A stretch of DNA of 64,000 nucleotides, taken from positions 2,294,001 through 2,358,000 of the forward strand of contig OZ251505.1 of NCBI GenBank assembly GCA_965242795.1, given 5' to 3'. Position numbers and translations under genes: made by a program. The notes beneath the pieces were generated by a model that saw nothing but the letters and a program-made list of their open reading frames with translations, was not told the DNA's origin and did no database searches. This document shows positions 1 through 7,679 of this stretch, in pieces. The number at the start of each line of letters is the position of its first letter. Position 1 is the first letter of the stretch. The stretch is from Bin18 sp965242795 (GTDB taxonomy: Bacteria > Desulfobacterota > Binatia > Bin18).

Positions 1-24
1 GCCGTGAAGAACCTGGACGTCTAG
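1..24 (+). CDS. gyrB: DNA gyrase subunit B, last 7 codons (partial)
   Basis: The first 24 bases read AVKNLDV followed by TAG in frame 1. GyrB proteins commonly end in a short tail of this kind (NLDI/NLDV), and gyrA lies directly downstream, so this is most likely the 3' end of gyrB cut by the window edge. Only seven residues are visible, so the assignment rests on that tail and on the neighbour. Confidence 0.65.
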   Translation, partial: AVKNLDV

Positions 25-27
25 GAA

Positions 28-199
28 TTGTGGATTTTCGATTGTGGATTGTGGATTGGACGGAAAAGGGCCGAATGGAGAAGACCGTGGGAAAGTACAG
101 ACGAAACGTGGTCGGCAGATTCACTGATGGGAGTCTCTCCCTCATCCTTGGATACCAATCCACAATCCACGATCCACAATCCACAATCGAAAATCCCTG
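28..199. repeat. Inverted repeat built of TGTGGAT-type heptamers between gyrB and gyrA
   Basis: The left arm at about 30-58 (core GGATTTTCGATTGTGGATTG) is matched in reverse complement by the right arm at about 157-197, with roughly 100 bases between them. Both arms contain tandem copies of ATTGTGG/CCACAAT. The pair fills the gyrB-gyrA spacer and ends just before the gyrA start. The motif resembles a DnaA box (TGTGGATAA) but does not match its last positions. It could be a mobile MITE-like element or an RNA hairpin in a gyrBA transcript. Confidence 0.7.
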
Positions 200-205
200 A
201 CCATC

Positions 206-2743
206 ATGGCAGACACTTCCGACTCCCGCCCCATGCCGTCCGTCAACATCGAGCAGGAAATGCGGCAGTCCTACATGGACTACGCGATGAGCGTCATCAT
301 CGGCCGCGCCCTGCCCGACGTGCGCGACGGGCTCAAGCCGGTGCATCGGCGCGTGCTGTACGCCATGCAGGAGCTCGGCAACGACTGGAACCGGCCGTAC
401 AAGAAGTCGGCGCGCGTGGTGGGCGACGTGATCGGGAAATATCATCCGCACGGCGACTCCGCGGCGTACGACACGCTGGTCCGCATGGCGCAGGACTTTT
501 CGCTGCGCTACCCGCTGATCGACGGGCAAGGCAACTTCGGCTCGGTGGACGGCGACCCGCCCGCGGCCATGCGCTACACCGAGGTGCGCATGACGCGCAT
601 CGCCTCGGAACTGCTCGCGGACATCGATCGGGACACCATCAACTTCGTTCCGAACTACGACGACACCAGCCACGAGCCGGCCGTCCTGCCCGGCAAGTTC
701 CCCAACCTGCTGGTCAACGGCTCGTCCGGCATCGCGGTCGGCATGTCGACGAACATCCCGCCCCACAATCTCGGGGAAGTCGTGTCCGCGCTGCTGGCCT
801 TGATCGAGAACGACGCCCTCGGCACCGCGGAATTGATGGAGTACGTCCCGGGCCCCGATTTTCCGACCGGGGCGTTCATTCACGGCAGCGCCGGCGTGCG
901 CGCCGCGTACGAGACCGGCCGCGGCGTGGTGTCCATGCGGGCCGCCTCGTCCATCGAGGAAAACGAAAAGACGGGCAAAGCGGCCATCGTCGTGCACGCC
1001 ATTCCGTTCCAGGTGAACAAGGCCAAGCTGATCGAACGCATCGCCGAACTGGTCAACGAAAAACGGATCACCGGCATCTCCGACCTGCGCGACGAGTCGG
1101 ACCGAGACGGCATGCGCATCGTGATCGAACTCAAACGCGACGGCGTGCCGGAGGTGATCCTGAACCAGCTCTACAAGATGACCCAGTTGCAGGAGTCGTT
1201 CGGCATCATTTTTCTGGCCATCGTCGATGGGCAGCCGCGGCTGCTGTCGCTCAAGGCCATGCTGCTGCACTTTCTGGAGCATCGGCGCGAAGTCGTCCGC
1301 CGCCGCACCGCCTTCGACCTGAAGAAAGCCGAAGAACGCCTGCATCTGCTCGAAGGGCTCAAGATCGCCCTCGACAATCTGGACGCGGTGCTGGCCATCG
1401 TGCGCGCGGGCCGCAACCCGGCCGACGTGCGGCAGACGCTGATGGACCGCTTCGGGTTGAGCGCGACTCAGGCGCAGGCGATTCTGGACATGCGGTTGCA
1501 GCGGCTGACGCAGCTCGAACGCGAGAAGATTCTTTCCGAGCACACGGAGACCCAGGCGACGATCGCTGAACTGCAAGGCATCCTGGCCAGCCCGGGCAAG
1601 ATCGACGGGGTCATCAGACAGGAATTGATCGACGTGCGCGACCGGTTCGGCGACGCCCGGCGCACGGAAATTCTGCCGGACAGCGGCGACCCGACGGACG
1701 CGGACCTGATCGTCGAAGAAGACGTCGTCGTCACCATCTCCCACGCCGGTTACGTCAAGCGCAACCCGGTGAAGCAGTACCGCTCGCAGCGCCGCGGGGG
1801 GAAAGGCATCGTGGGGGCCACGACCCGCGAAGAAGACTTCGTCCAGCACATGTTCGTCTCCTCTACCCACGACTTCCTGTTGTTCTTTTCCTCGGTGGGC
1901 AAGGTGTATTGCGTCCGCGTGTACGAGGTGCCGCAGGGCAGCCGGACGTCGAAAGGGAAGGCGCTGGTCAACCTGCTGCCGCTGGCCGAGGGCGAGAAGA
2001 TCTCGGCGTTTCTTCCCGTGCGGGAGTTTCAGGAAGGACGGTTTCTCGTGTTCGCGACCCGCCGCGGGCAGATCAAGAAGACCGAGCTCATGGCCTACGC
2101 CAACGTGCGCCGGGGCGGCATCATCGCCCTGGACCTGCGTCCCGACGACGAGGTCATCGACGTGCAGCCGACCGATGGGAGTCAGGACGTCCTGCTCTCG
2201 ACGCGGAACGGCAAGGCGGTTCGCTTCGCCGAAGACGAGGTGCGCGCGACCGGTCGGGCGTCGGTCGGCGTGCGGGGCATTCTCCTCGAAGGGCGGGATG
2301 AGGTGGTCTCGCTCGAAATCCTCGACCAGCAGGCCACCATTCTGACGGTATCGACCCAAGGCTACGGCAAGCGGACCGGTGCGGACGAATATCGGCGGCA
2401 GTCGCGCGCCGGCAAGGGTATCCGCACGCTGCGCACGACCGACAAGACGGGCACGGTGTGTGCCGTTCGCCAAGTCACCGACGACGACCACCTGATGATG
2501 ATTACCGACACCGGCCGCATCATTCGGATTCGCGCCGCGGACGTGCGCGTGATCGGTCGCAACACGCAGGGTGTCAAGCTGTTCGACGTCGGCGCGAGCG
2601 AACGGGTGTCGAGCTTGGCGCTCGCCGCGGACGACGACCTGGAGGAGGAAGGGCAGGTCGAAAGCGATGAGACCGGAGAGGCGGCCGGCGCCACGCCGCC
2701 TGCACAGCCGAATGACACTGACGACGAGACCGGCGACAACTGA
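206..2743 (+). CDS. gyrA: DNA gyrase subunit A
   Basis: This is the 845-residue A subunit of the type II topoisomerase that introduces negative supercoils with GyrB. The breakage-reunion domain shows the quinolone-region segment HPHGDSAAYDTLVRMAQ, so the Ser83 and Asp87 equivalents of E. coli are retained, and the catalytic tyrosine lies in AAMRYTEVRM. The C-terminal wrapping domain carries the GyrA box QRRGGKG near residue 532, which distinguishes it from ParC. An acidic tail follows. The ATG at 206 gives the usual N-terminus, with the conserved block MRQSYMDYAMSVIIGRALPD close behind. It follows the gyrB end by about 180 bases, which are occupied by an inverted repeat. Confidence 0.98.
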   Translation: MADTSDSRPMPSVNIEQEMRQSYMDYAMSVIIGRALPDVRDGLKPVHRRVLYAMQELGNDWNRPYKKSARVVGDVIGKYHPHGDSAAYDTLVRMAQDFSLRYPLIDGQGNFGSVDGDPPAAMRYTEVRMTRIASELLADIDRDTINFVPNYDDTSHEPAVLPGKFPNLLVNGSSGIAVGMSTNIPPHNLGEVVSALLALIENDALGTAELMEYVPGPDFPTGAFIHGSAGVRAAYETGRGVVSMRAASSIEENEKTGKAAIVVHAIPFQVNKAKLIERIAELVNEKRITGISDLRDESDRDGMRIVIELKRDGVPEVILNQLYKMTQLQESFGIIFLAIVDGQPRLLSLKAMLLHFLEHRREVVRRRTAFDLKKAEERLHLLEGLKIALDNLDAVLAIVRAGRNPADVRQTLMDRFGLSATQAQAILDMRLQRLTQLEREKILSEHTETQATIAELQGILASPGKIDGVIRQELIDVRDRFGDARRTEILPDSGDPTDADLIVEEDVVVTISHAGYVKRNPVKQYRSQRRGGKGIVGATTREEDFVQHMFVSSTHDFLLFFSSVGKVYCVRVYEVPQGSRTSKGKALVNLLPLAEGEKISAFLPVREFQEGRFLVFATRRGQIKKTELMAYANVRRGGIIALDLRPDDEVIDVQPTDGSQDVLLSTRNGKAVRFAEDEVRATGRASVGVRGILLEGRDEVVSLEILDQQATILTVSTQGYGKRTGADEYRRQSRAGKGIRTLRTTDKTGTVCAVRQVTDDDHLMMITDTGRIIRIRAADVRVIGRNTQGVKLFDVGASERVSSLALAADDDLEEEGQVESDETGEAAGATPPAQPNDTDDETGDN

Positions 2744-2752
2744 GACTGCGCG

Positions 2753-3001
2753 TCACCTCGAGCCGGCGGCTTTGCCGCTGGCGACCAGGACGAGAAGGGT
2801 TAGCAGCGCCCAGACACCGAATATCAAGCCTCCCGCAACCCAGGCCGGCGCCGCCCGACCGTCTCGGGCGGCAATGACTCCACACGCTACCCCATCGAGC
2901 AGATGAACGAACAACGCCGTGGCGACCAGGTCGGAAGGCGACATTCCGGCGTCGAGAAAATACAGGCCGGTGCCATATCCGAGCAGCGCTTCGAAACCCA
3001 C
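2753..3001 (-). CDS. Small hydrophobic membrane protein, unknown
   Basis: On the minus strand a GTG at 3001 is preceded by GGAGGTATC, a good Shine-Dalgarno sequence. It opens an 82-residue frame ending just past the gyrA stop. The product is hydrophobic, with likely membrane segments around VATALFVHLLDGVACGVIAA and AWVAGGLIFGVWALLTLLVL. The frame stays open further upstream, but that part lies antisense to the next gene and looks non-coding. I do not recognise a family. It is convergent with gyrA, and the ribosome site and hydrophobic pattern are the only support. Confidence 0.45.
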   Translation of the reverse strand: MGFEALLGYGTGLYFLDAGMSPSDLVATALFVHLLDGVACGVIAARDGRAAPAWVAGGLIFGVWALLTLLVLVASGKAAGSR

Positions 3002-3069
3002 GATACCTCCGCCACCGACTGTTCGGCCTCTTATCTCCGATTCGGCGCCGCGGCAACGCACGTCACGCC

Positions 3070-3360
3070 ATGACCCGAGAGAAGACCGTCTTCGAGAAGC
3101 TGTTCGAGGCCAACAAGGAGAGCGTCGAGACGTTCGCACACCTCGTGCGCGACCTGAACGTCGATGCGGTGTTGCGGTTGTTGAACGTCCCGTCGCGCGC
3201 CGAGCACGAACAGGTGCTCGACCGGCTGGCCGAAATGCAGGGCCGGCTCCTAAACGTCAGCCTGAAGCTGGACCGGCTGCTGGCGGAGCACGCCGCGGCC
3301 GCCCAGTCGGACAAGCGTAAGAAAAAGAAGAAGAAGGCGAAGAAGCAGTCCCGCGCATGA
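3070..3360 (+). CDS. Small helical protein with lysine-rich tail, unknown
   Basis: This 96-residue product is predicted to be mostly alpha-helical. Regularly spaced leucines (VLRLLNV, VLDRLAEMQGRLLNVSLKLDRLL) suggest a coiled coil, and the very basic tail (KRKKKKKKAKK) could touch nucleic acid or polyphosphate. Amphipathic helices before a Lys/Ala-rich tail recall phasin-like or poly-3-hydroxyalkanoate-associated proteins, but that is only resemblance. Its TGA overlaps the ATG of the following radC (ATGA), so the two are probably translationally coupled. Confidence 0.7.
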   Translation: MTREKTVFEKLFEANKESVETFAHLVRDLNVDAVLRLLNVPSRAEHEQVLDRLAEMQGRLLNVSLKLDRLLAEHAAAAQSDKRKKKKKKAKKQSRA

Positions 3361-4064
3361 GAACGGACGGCTCGCCGATGGCGTACACCATTCAGGATTG
3401 GCCGGAGTCCGAACGGCCGCGGGAAAAGCTCATCGAACGCGGCGCGGCGTACCTGTCCACCGCGGAGTTGCTGGCGATCCTGCTGCGGGTCGGCGGCGCG
3501 GACAAGACGGCGCTCGATCTGGGCCGCCAACTGCTGCGACGATACGAAGATTCCATCCAGAAGCTGGAGGAAGCGAGCATCACGGAGTTGTGCGAGATCG
3601 ACGGCATCGGCCCCGCCAAAGCCGCCGGCCTCAAGGCCGCGCTGGAGATCGCCAAGCGCTACGCGCAGACGAAAATGCCGCGCGGCGCCACGTACCGGAC
3701 CAGCGCCGACGTCTATCACCATTACCGCGGGCAGCTCGGCAGCCTCAGAACGGAAGAGTTCCACATGCTGCTGCTCGACGCCAAGAACCAGAAGCTCAAA
3801 GACGTATGCGTCTCGCAGGGCTCGCTCACCGCGGCAATCGTGCACCCGCGCGAGGTGTTCCACCACATCGTCCGCGAGTCGGCCGCGGCCGCGATTCTGG
3901 TACACAACCACCCCAGCGGCGACCCGACGCCCAGCCAGGAGGACATCAACCTCACCCGCCGCCTCCGCAGGGCCGGCGACATGATGGGCGTCTCCATCCT
4001 CGACCATCTCGTGATCGGCCGCGGCCGCTACGTCAGCTTCGTGGACGATGGATATTGGGAGTAG
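3357..4064 (+). CDS. radC: RadC family protein (JAMM/MPN domain, UPF0758)
   Basis: RadC family proteins have an N-terminal helix-hairpin-helix region and a C-terminal JAB/MPN metalloprotease-like fold; their cellular role is unsettled. Here the N-terminal part shows IQDWPESERPREKL and the HhH-like CEIDGIGPAKAAGLKAA near residue 80. The C-terminal part carries the metal motif VHNHPSGDPTPSQED (H-x-H...D). The frame begins at an ATG overlapping the upstream stop. A second ATG at 3378 would give the more usual family N-terminus MAYTIQDWPESERP, so the start is uncertain by seven residues. Total length is 235 residues, normal for the family. Confidence 0.95.
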   Translation: MRTDGSPMAYTIQDWPESERPREKLIERGAAYLSTAELLAILLRVGGADKTALDLGRQLLRRYEDSIQKLEEASITELCEIDGIGPAKAAGLKAALEIAKRYAQTKMPRGATYRTSADVYHHYRGQLGSLRTEEFHMLLLDAKNQKLKDVCVSQGSLTAAIVHPREVFHHIVRESAAAAILVHNHPSGDPTPSQEDINLTRRLRRAGDMMGVSILDHLVIGRGRYVSFVDDGYWE

Positions 4065-4172
4065 CTATGGGGGATCTGAGAGCGGCGCGATCGGAAGGAA
4101 ACTGGGACTAGAGGAATGCGGCCTTGGTGAGGCTCATTGGGAGAATCTGGAGCTTCGAGGCAGACAATCAGG

Positions 4173-4601
4173 TTAGAACGGTACGTCATCGTCCGGCGCC
4201 ACCGCCCCGGCGCCGAAATCCTCGCCGGGTCCGCTCGGTCCACCGCCGGCAGATTGTCCCATTTCTCCGCTGCGGCCACCGAGGAACTGCACCCGCTGTG
4301 CGTAAATCTCGGTGGTATAGCGCTGAATGCCCTCTTTATCCTCGTAGCTTCGCGTGCGGAGGTCGCCTTCGATGTAGACTTGCCGGCCTTTGGAGAGATA
4401 CTGCCCGCAGTTTTCTGCCTGTTTGCCCCATACGACGATTCGGTGCCATTCGGTACGCTCCTGGCGCTGATTGTTCTGATCCATCCAGGTGTCCGTCGTT
4501 GCCACCGAGAAATTTGCCACGGCCCGACCGCTCTGGGTGTATCGCACCTCCGGGTCGCGCCCGAGGTTCCCAACGATGATCGCTTTGTTGACCGAGGCCA
4601 T
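4173..4601 (-). CDS. ssb: Single-stranded DNA-binding protein
   Basis: SSB coats single-stranded DNA in replication, recombination and repair. The 142-residue product starts MASVNKAIIVGNLGRDPEVR, typical of the OB-fold beginning. It contains the conserved WHRIVVWGKQAE and VYIEGDLRTRSYEDKEG blocks, then a short Gly/Pro linker, and ends in the acidic tip DDDVPF that recruits partner proteins. A strong Shine-Dalgarno AAGGAGG lies just upstream of the ATG. It is convergent with radC. Confidence 0.97.
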   Translation of the reverse strand: MASVNKAIIVGNLGRDPEVRYTQSGRAVANFSVATTDTWMDQNNQRQERTEWHRIVVWGKQAENCGQYLSKGRQVYIEGDLRTRSYEDKEGIQRYTTEIYAQRVQFLGGRSGEMGQSAGGGPSGPGEDFGAGAVAPDDDVPF

Positions 4602-4711
4602 GCCGTCCTCCTTCGTTCGTGTGCGCCGTCGGCTAGGTCGGGCGGAACCCTACCAACCGGGCTTTTTCAAGTCAACGTTTCCGGCTTGAGGCGAGTACGT
4701 TGGCTTGCAAT

Positions 4712-4920
4712 GGGAACTCCGTACAAGAGGAGCCCGCGCTCGTTGCGCCGGCGCTGTCCTGAGTTTGTCGAAGGGTCGAAACGAATGCAGAGAGGACTAC
4801 CACTCTCCCACGTTGCTCCCCGCCCCCGGCCTTTCGACAAGCTCAAGGACCTCCCCCGCTTCCCCCCTAAGTTCGTTGAGCTTGTCGAAACGAACCCCGA
4901 GGTTACCTCGGCCGTCGCTC
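4712..4920. repeat. Interspersed repeat, family A (TIR type), copy A1
   Basis: The left end reads GGGAACTCCGTACAAGAGG (4712-4730), a variant of the family terminal repeat. The interior holds two inverted copies of the CTTTCGACAAGCTCA / TGAGCTTGTCGAAA motif and the shared block AACGAACCCCGAGGTTACC. The right boundary is unclear because it runs into a family B element. It lies upstream of ggt and of the divergent ssb. Confidence 0.7.
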
Positions 4921-4929
4921 CCCACCCCG

Positions 4930-4989
4930 ACTGGTATTTCGCCGTGAGGAGGAAGGTGTCCTCTGGATTCCGGCTTTCGCCGGAATGAC
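4930..4989. repeat. Interspersed repeat, family B (palindromic), copy B1
   Basis: The segment CTGGTATTTCGCCGTGAGGA leads into the palindrome TGGATTCCGGCTTTCGCCGG and the ending AATGACG. The same composite order (CTGGTATTT..., a TGAGGAGG-like piece, the palindrome) recurs at about 14829 and, in part, near 7480, 10400, 38980 and 56690. It is a common type of bacterial intergenic palindrome. Confidence 0.7.
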
Positions 4990-5000
4990 GTTCCACCCAA

Positions 5001-5028
5001 GTAGGGGCGACGCAGGCGTCGCCCCTAC
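5001..5028. repeat. Near-perfect palindrome, family C
   Basis: Bases 5001-5013 (GTAGGGGCGACGC) are perfectly inverted at 5016-5028 around a two-base centre. Related TAGGGGCG...CGCCCCTA hairpins occur at 47132-47166 and 56860-56883. It lies 90 bases upstream of ggt. Together with copies A1 and B1 it fills most of the roughly 500-base gap between ssb and ggt, in which I see no gene. Confidence 0.8.
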
Positions 5029-5119
5029 GAACTCCGGCCAGCAAGAAAAGGCGGGGGATGGACAGCCGCGGCGCGTCCGGCATAGGCTTGAAGCCAATCT
5101 CCCAGCAAGGATTACCAAG

Positions 5120-6904
5120 ATGAAAATCCCCGCCAGCCAACGAACCGTCGTCGCTTGGCTCGCGCTCATCTCGCTCCTGTTCGTTGCTCCGGCCAGTCGC
5201 GCGGACGAACCGTCGTCCTTCGTCACGACGGCCCGACATGGCATGGTCGCCGCGGCCAACCCCGCGGCCAGCGAGGCCGGTGCCGACATGCTGCGCCGCG
5301 GGGGTAACGCGGTCGACGCCGCGGTCGCGGCCTCGTTCGCCATCAGCGTGCTGCGGCCGCAATCGACCGGAATCGGCGGCGGCGGGTTCCTGCTGCTGTA
5401 TCTAGCCGAACGGGGCGACAGCGTGGCGATCGACTTCCGGGAGCGTGCTCCGCTGCGCGCCAGCCGCGATATGTTCGTCCGCGACGGAGAGGCGGTCTCC
5501 GACCTGAGCCGTACCGGGCCGCTGGCCGTGGCCGTCCCCGGCTTGGTTGCCGGCTTGGTGGACGTGCAACAACGCTATGGCAGCATGCCGCTGGCCGACG
5601 TCATGCAGCCCGCCATCCGTCTGGCCGACGAGGGCTTTCCCGTCTATCCCCATCTGGCGCGTGCGATCGCCTATCGGGCCGAGATGCTGAGCGCCTCCCC
5701 GGCGACCGAGGCGGTGTACTTCCGGGACGGGCGCGCACTACAGGCCGGCGACATGCTCGTGCAGCGCGACTTGGCCGAGACGCTGCGCGCCATCGCCGAG
5801 CACGGCCAGGCCGCGTTCTATACGGGCCGCGTGGCCGCGGCGATCGTCGGCCACATGCAGGAAGTCGGCGGCCTGCTGACCCAGGACGACCTGGACCAAT
5901 ATCGCGTCATCGACCGCACACCCGTCACCGGCACGTTCCAGGGCGCGCAGGTCCATACCATGCCGCCGCCCAGTTCCGGCGTGCTGATCGTGCAGATGTT
6001 GAACGTGCTGTCCGGCTTCTCCGAGCAGAAACTCGGCTTCCGCAGCCCCGCGGCCGTCCACGTGCTGACCGAGACCATGCGCCGGGCGTTCCGGGACCGC
6101 GCCCGCTACCTGGGCGACAGCGACTTCGTCGACGTACCGGTCGCGCGCCTCGTCTCCCCGGCCTACGCCGGCGAATTGCGTGCCGGGATCGACGTCGCGG
6201 CGGCCACGCCGAGTACCGAGGCGCCGCGCGGCCGGAACACCGGGCCGCTCGAATCCACCAGCACGACCCACCTGTCCGTCGTGGACGCGCACGGCAACGC
6301 GGTCGCCACGACGCAGACCGTGAACCTGTACTTCGGCAGCGGCGTGATGGTGCCCGGCACCGGCATCCTGCTCAACGACGAAATGGACGATTTCAGCGCG
6401 CAGCCCGACAAACCCAACGCGTTCGGCCTGGTTGGCATGGGCGAGGCGAACGCCATTGCTCCGCAGAAGACGCCCCTCAGCAGCATGAGTCCGACGATCG
6501 TCACCCGCGACGGCCGCGTCGAACTCGCGGTCGGCGGGCCCGGCGGTTCGCGCATCATCAGTTCGGTCCTGCAGGTCGTGCTGAACGTCGTGGCCCATCA
6601 GATGTCGCTGCCCGATGCAGTGGGAGCGCCGCGCATCCATCACCAATGGTTCCCGGACACGCTGTATCTGGAAGCGCACGACCCGCCCGAGGCCGCGGCG
6701 TTGGCCGACCGGCTGCGCGCCACGGGTCACACCGTCGAGACCGTGGAATGGGCGCCGGGCAAGCGTTCGCGGTTCGGCAACGTACAGGCCGTCCACGTCG
6801 ATCCGCAGTCGGGGCTGATGACCGGTGTTTCCGACCCGCGCGGCGAAGGCGAACCGCGCGGGCTGTCCGATCCTCCGCCGGACTCTGCACGTCCCGCGTC
6901 CTGA
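5120..6904 (+). CDS. ggt: Gamma-glutamyltransferase (gamma-glutamyl transpeptidase)
   Basis: This Ntn-hydrolase cleaves the gamma-glutamyl bond of glutathione and related compounds in the periplasm. The ATG at 5120 has AAGGA upstream and yields a signal peptide (hydrophobic VVAWLALISLLFVAPASRA). An earlier in-frame ATG lies within repeat DNA and is unlikely. The large subunit begins with HGMVAAANPAASEAG and GIGGGGFLLLY. The autocleavage site and catalytic threonine are in STTHLSVVDAHGNAVATT, followed by the oxyanion-type loop PLSSMSPTIV and GGPGGSRIIS. The 594-residue length suits the family. It is followed 33 bases later by a lipoprotein gene. Confidence 0.95.
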   Translation: MKIPASQRTVVAWLALISLLFVAPASRADEPSSFVTTARHGMVAAANPAASEAGADMLRRGGNAVDAAVAASFAISVLRPQSTGIGGGGFLLLYLAERGDSVAIDFRERAPLRASRDMFVRDGEAVSDLSRTGPLAVAVPGLVAGLVDVQQRYGSMPLADVMQPAIRLADEGFPVYPHLARAIAYRAEMLSASPATEAVYFRDGRALQAGDMLVQRDLAETLRAIAEHGQAAFYTGRVAAAIVGHMQEVGGLLTQDDLDQYRVIDRTPVTGTFQGAQVHTMPPPSSGVLIVQMLNVLSGFSEQKLGFRSPAAVHVLTETMRRAFRDRARYLGDSDFVDVPVARLVSPAYAGELRAGIDVAAATPSTEAPRGRNTGPLESTSTTHLSVVDAHGNAVATTQTVNLYFGSGVMVPGTGILLNDEMDDFSAQPDKPNAFGLVGMGEANAIAPQKTPLSSMSPTIVTRDGRVELAVGGPGGSRIISSVLQVVLNVVAHQMSLPDAVGAPRIHHQWFPDTLYLEAHDPPEAAALADRLRATGHTVETVEWAPGKRSRFGNVQAVHVDPQSGLMTGVSDPRGEGEPRGLSDPPPDSARPAS

Positions 6905-6937
6905 AGTGCAGCCGCGGCGCATTCGGAGAACGATGCA

Positions 6938-7381
6938 ATGGCCTCCGCCCCGACGCTGGGAGCGAGTCTCGCGGCGCTCCTTCTCGGCACGACGCTGCTG
7001 AGTGCCTGCTCCACCGGATTCGGCATCGACCGGGCGATTGCCGAATACGACGCGGTGGAAGACCGGGTCCGGCTCGGCGACTCCAAAGACGCCGTCCTGG
7101 CCATTCTCGAACCGACGCAGGTCTCCGTTCCCCGCAGCGGCCGGAAAAAGTCCGACCGCTACATCAAGGACGGCGTGCACGTGGAAATCCTCTACATGCG
7201 CACCGGCCACCAGCGCGACGGCCTCACCACGGACGACGAATTCACCCCGTACGTCTTCCACGACGGAAAGCTCGTCGGCATCGGCTGGCATCTCATCGGC
7301 GGACCCAAGAGTCACGGCCAAGTGAAACCCGACCGCCTCATGGGTCCGAGAATCGGGTATCCTCCCATCCTCATCTACTGA
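6938..7381 (+). CDS. Small lipoprotein, DUF3192/SmpA-like
   Basis: The 147-residue product begins with a lipoprotein signal peptide whose lipobox is LLSAC, placing the lipidated cysteine at residue 24. The mature part, with VRLGDSKDAVLAILEPTQV and then YFHDGKLVGIGWHLI-like strands (FHDGKLVGIGWHLIG), resembles the small two-helix, three-strand BamE/SmpA-OmlA or DUF3192 fold. The role is unknown. It lies 33 bases after ggt on the same strand, so co-transcription is likely. Confidence 0.75.
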   Translation: MASAPTLGASLAALLLGTTLLSACSTGFGIDRAIAEYDAVEDRVRLGDSKDAVLAILEPTQVSVPRSGRKKSDRYIKDGVHVEILYMRTGHQRDGLTTDDEFTPYVFHDGKLVGIGWHLIGGPKSHGQVKPDRLMGPRIGYPPILIY

Positions 7382-7424
7382 GCCGGCCGGCAGACCCCGC
7401 CCCGGTTGGAAACCCCTCGGCCCG

Positions 7425-7560
7425 CCTTCGTCATTCCGGCGAACCCCGGGTCAGGTCCGGGGCAGGCGCCGGGAATCCAGCGGAGACATTCCCACTCACA
7501 GCGACAGACCAACCAGGGCCGGGCCTTCCCCTCTCCTCCGAGGGGAGAGGGATCGAAGTA
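7425..7560. repeat. Gap with variant family B palindrome and CCCTCTCC hairpin
   Basis: In the roughly 300-base gap before the acyl-CoA dehydrogenase, CGTCATTCCGGCGAACCCCG (from 7431) pairs in part with CGCCGGGAATCCAG (about 7470-7483), a divergent family B palindrome with an extra inserted hairpin. A second hairpin CCCCTCTCCTCCGAGGGGAG lies near 7531-7552. No gene is seen here. Confidence 0.55.
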
Positions 7561-7679
7561 CTCCGCGGAGACGATTCCAGACGGACGCACTTCCCTGCAT
7601 TCGCTTGCCGGGTCCGGCGCCGGCGTATAGACAGGCCGCCCAGGGGGCGCGCATCCTCGGACGGGGAAGGGAGGCCCGC

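Noticed and set aside
5738..7321. Long minus-strand frame across ggt and the lipoprotein gene
   Set aside because: Antisense to two well-supported genes, low-complexity composition, no ribosome site.
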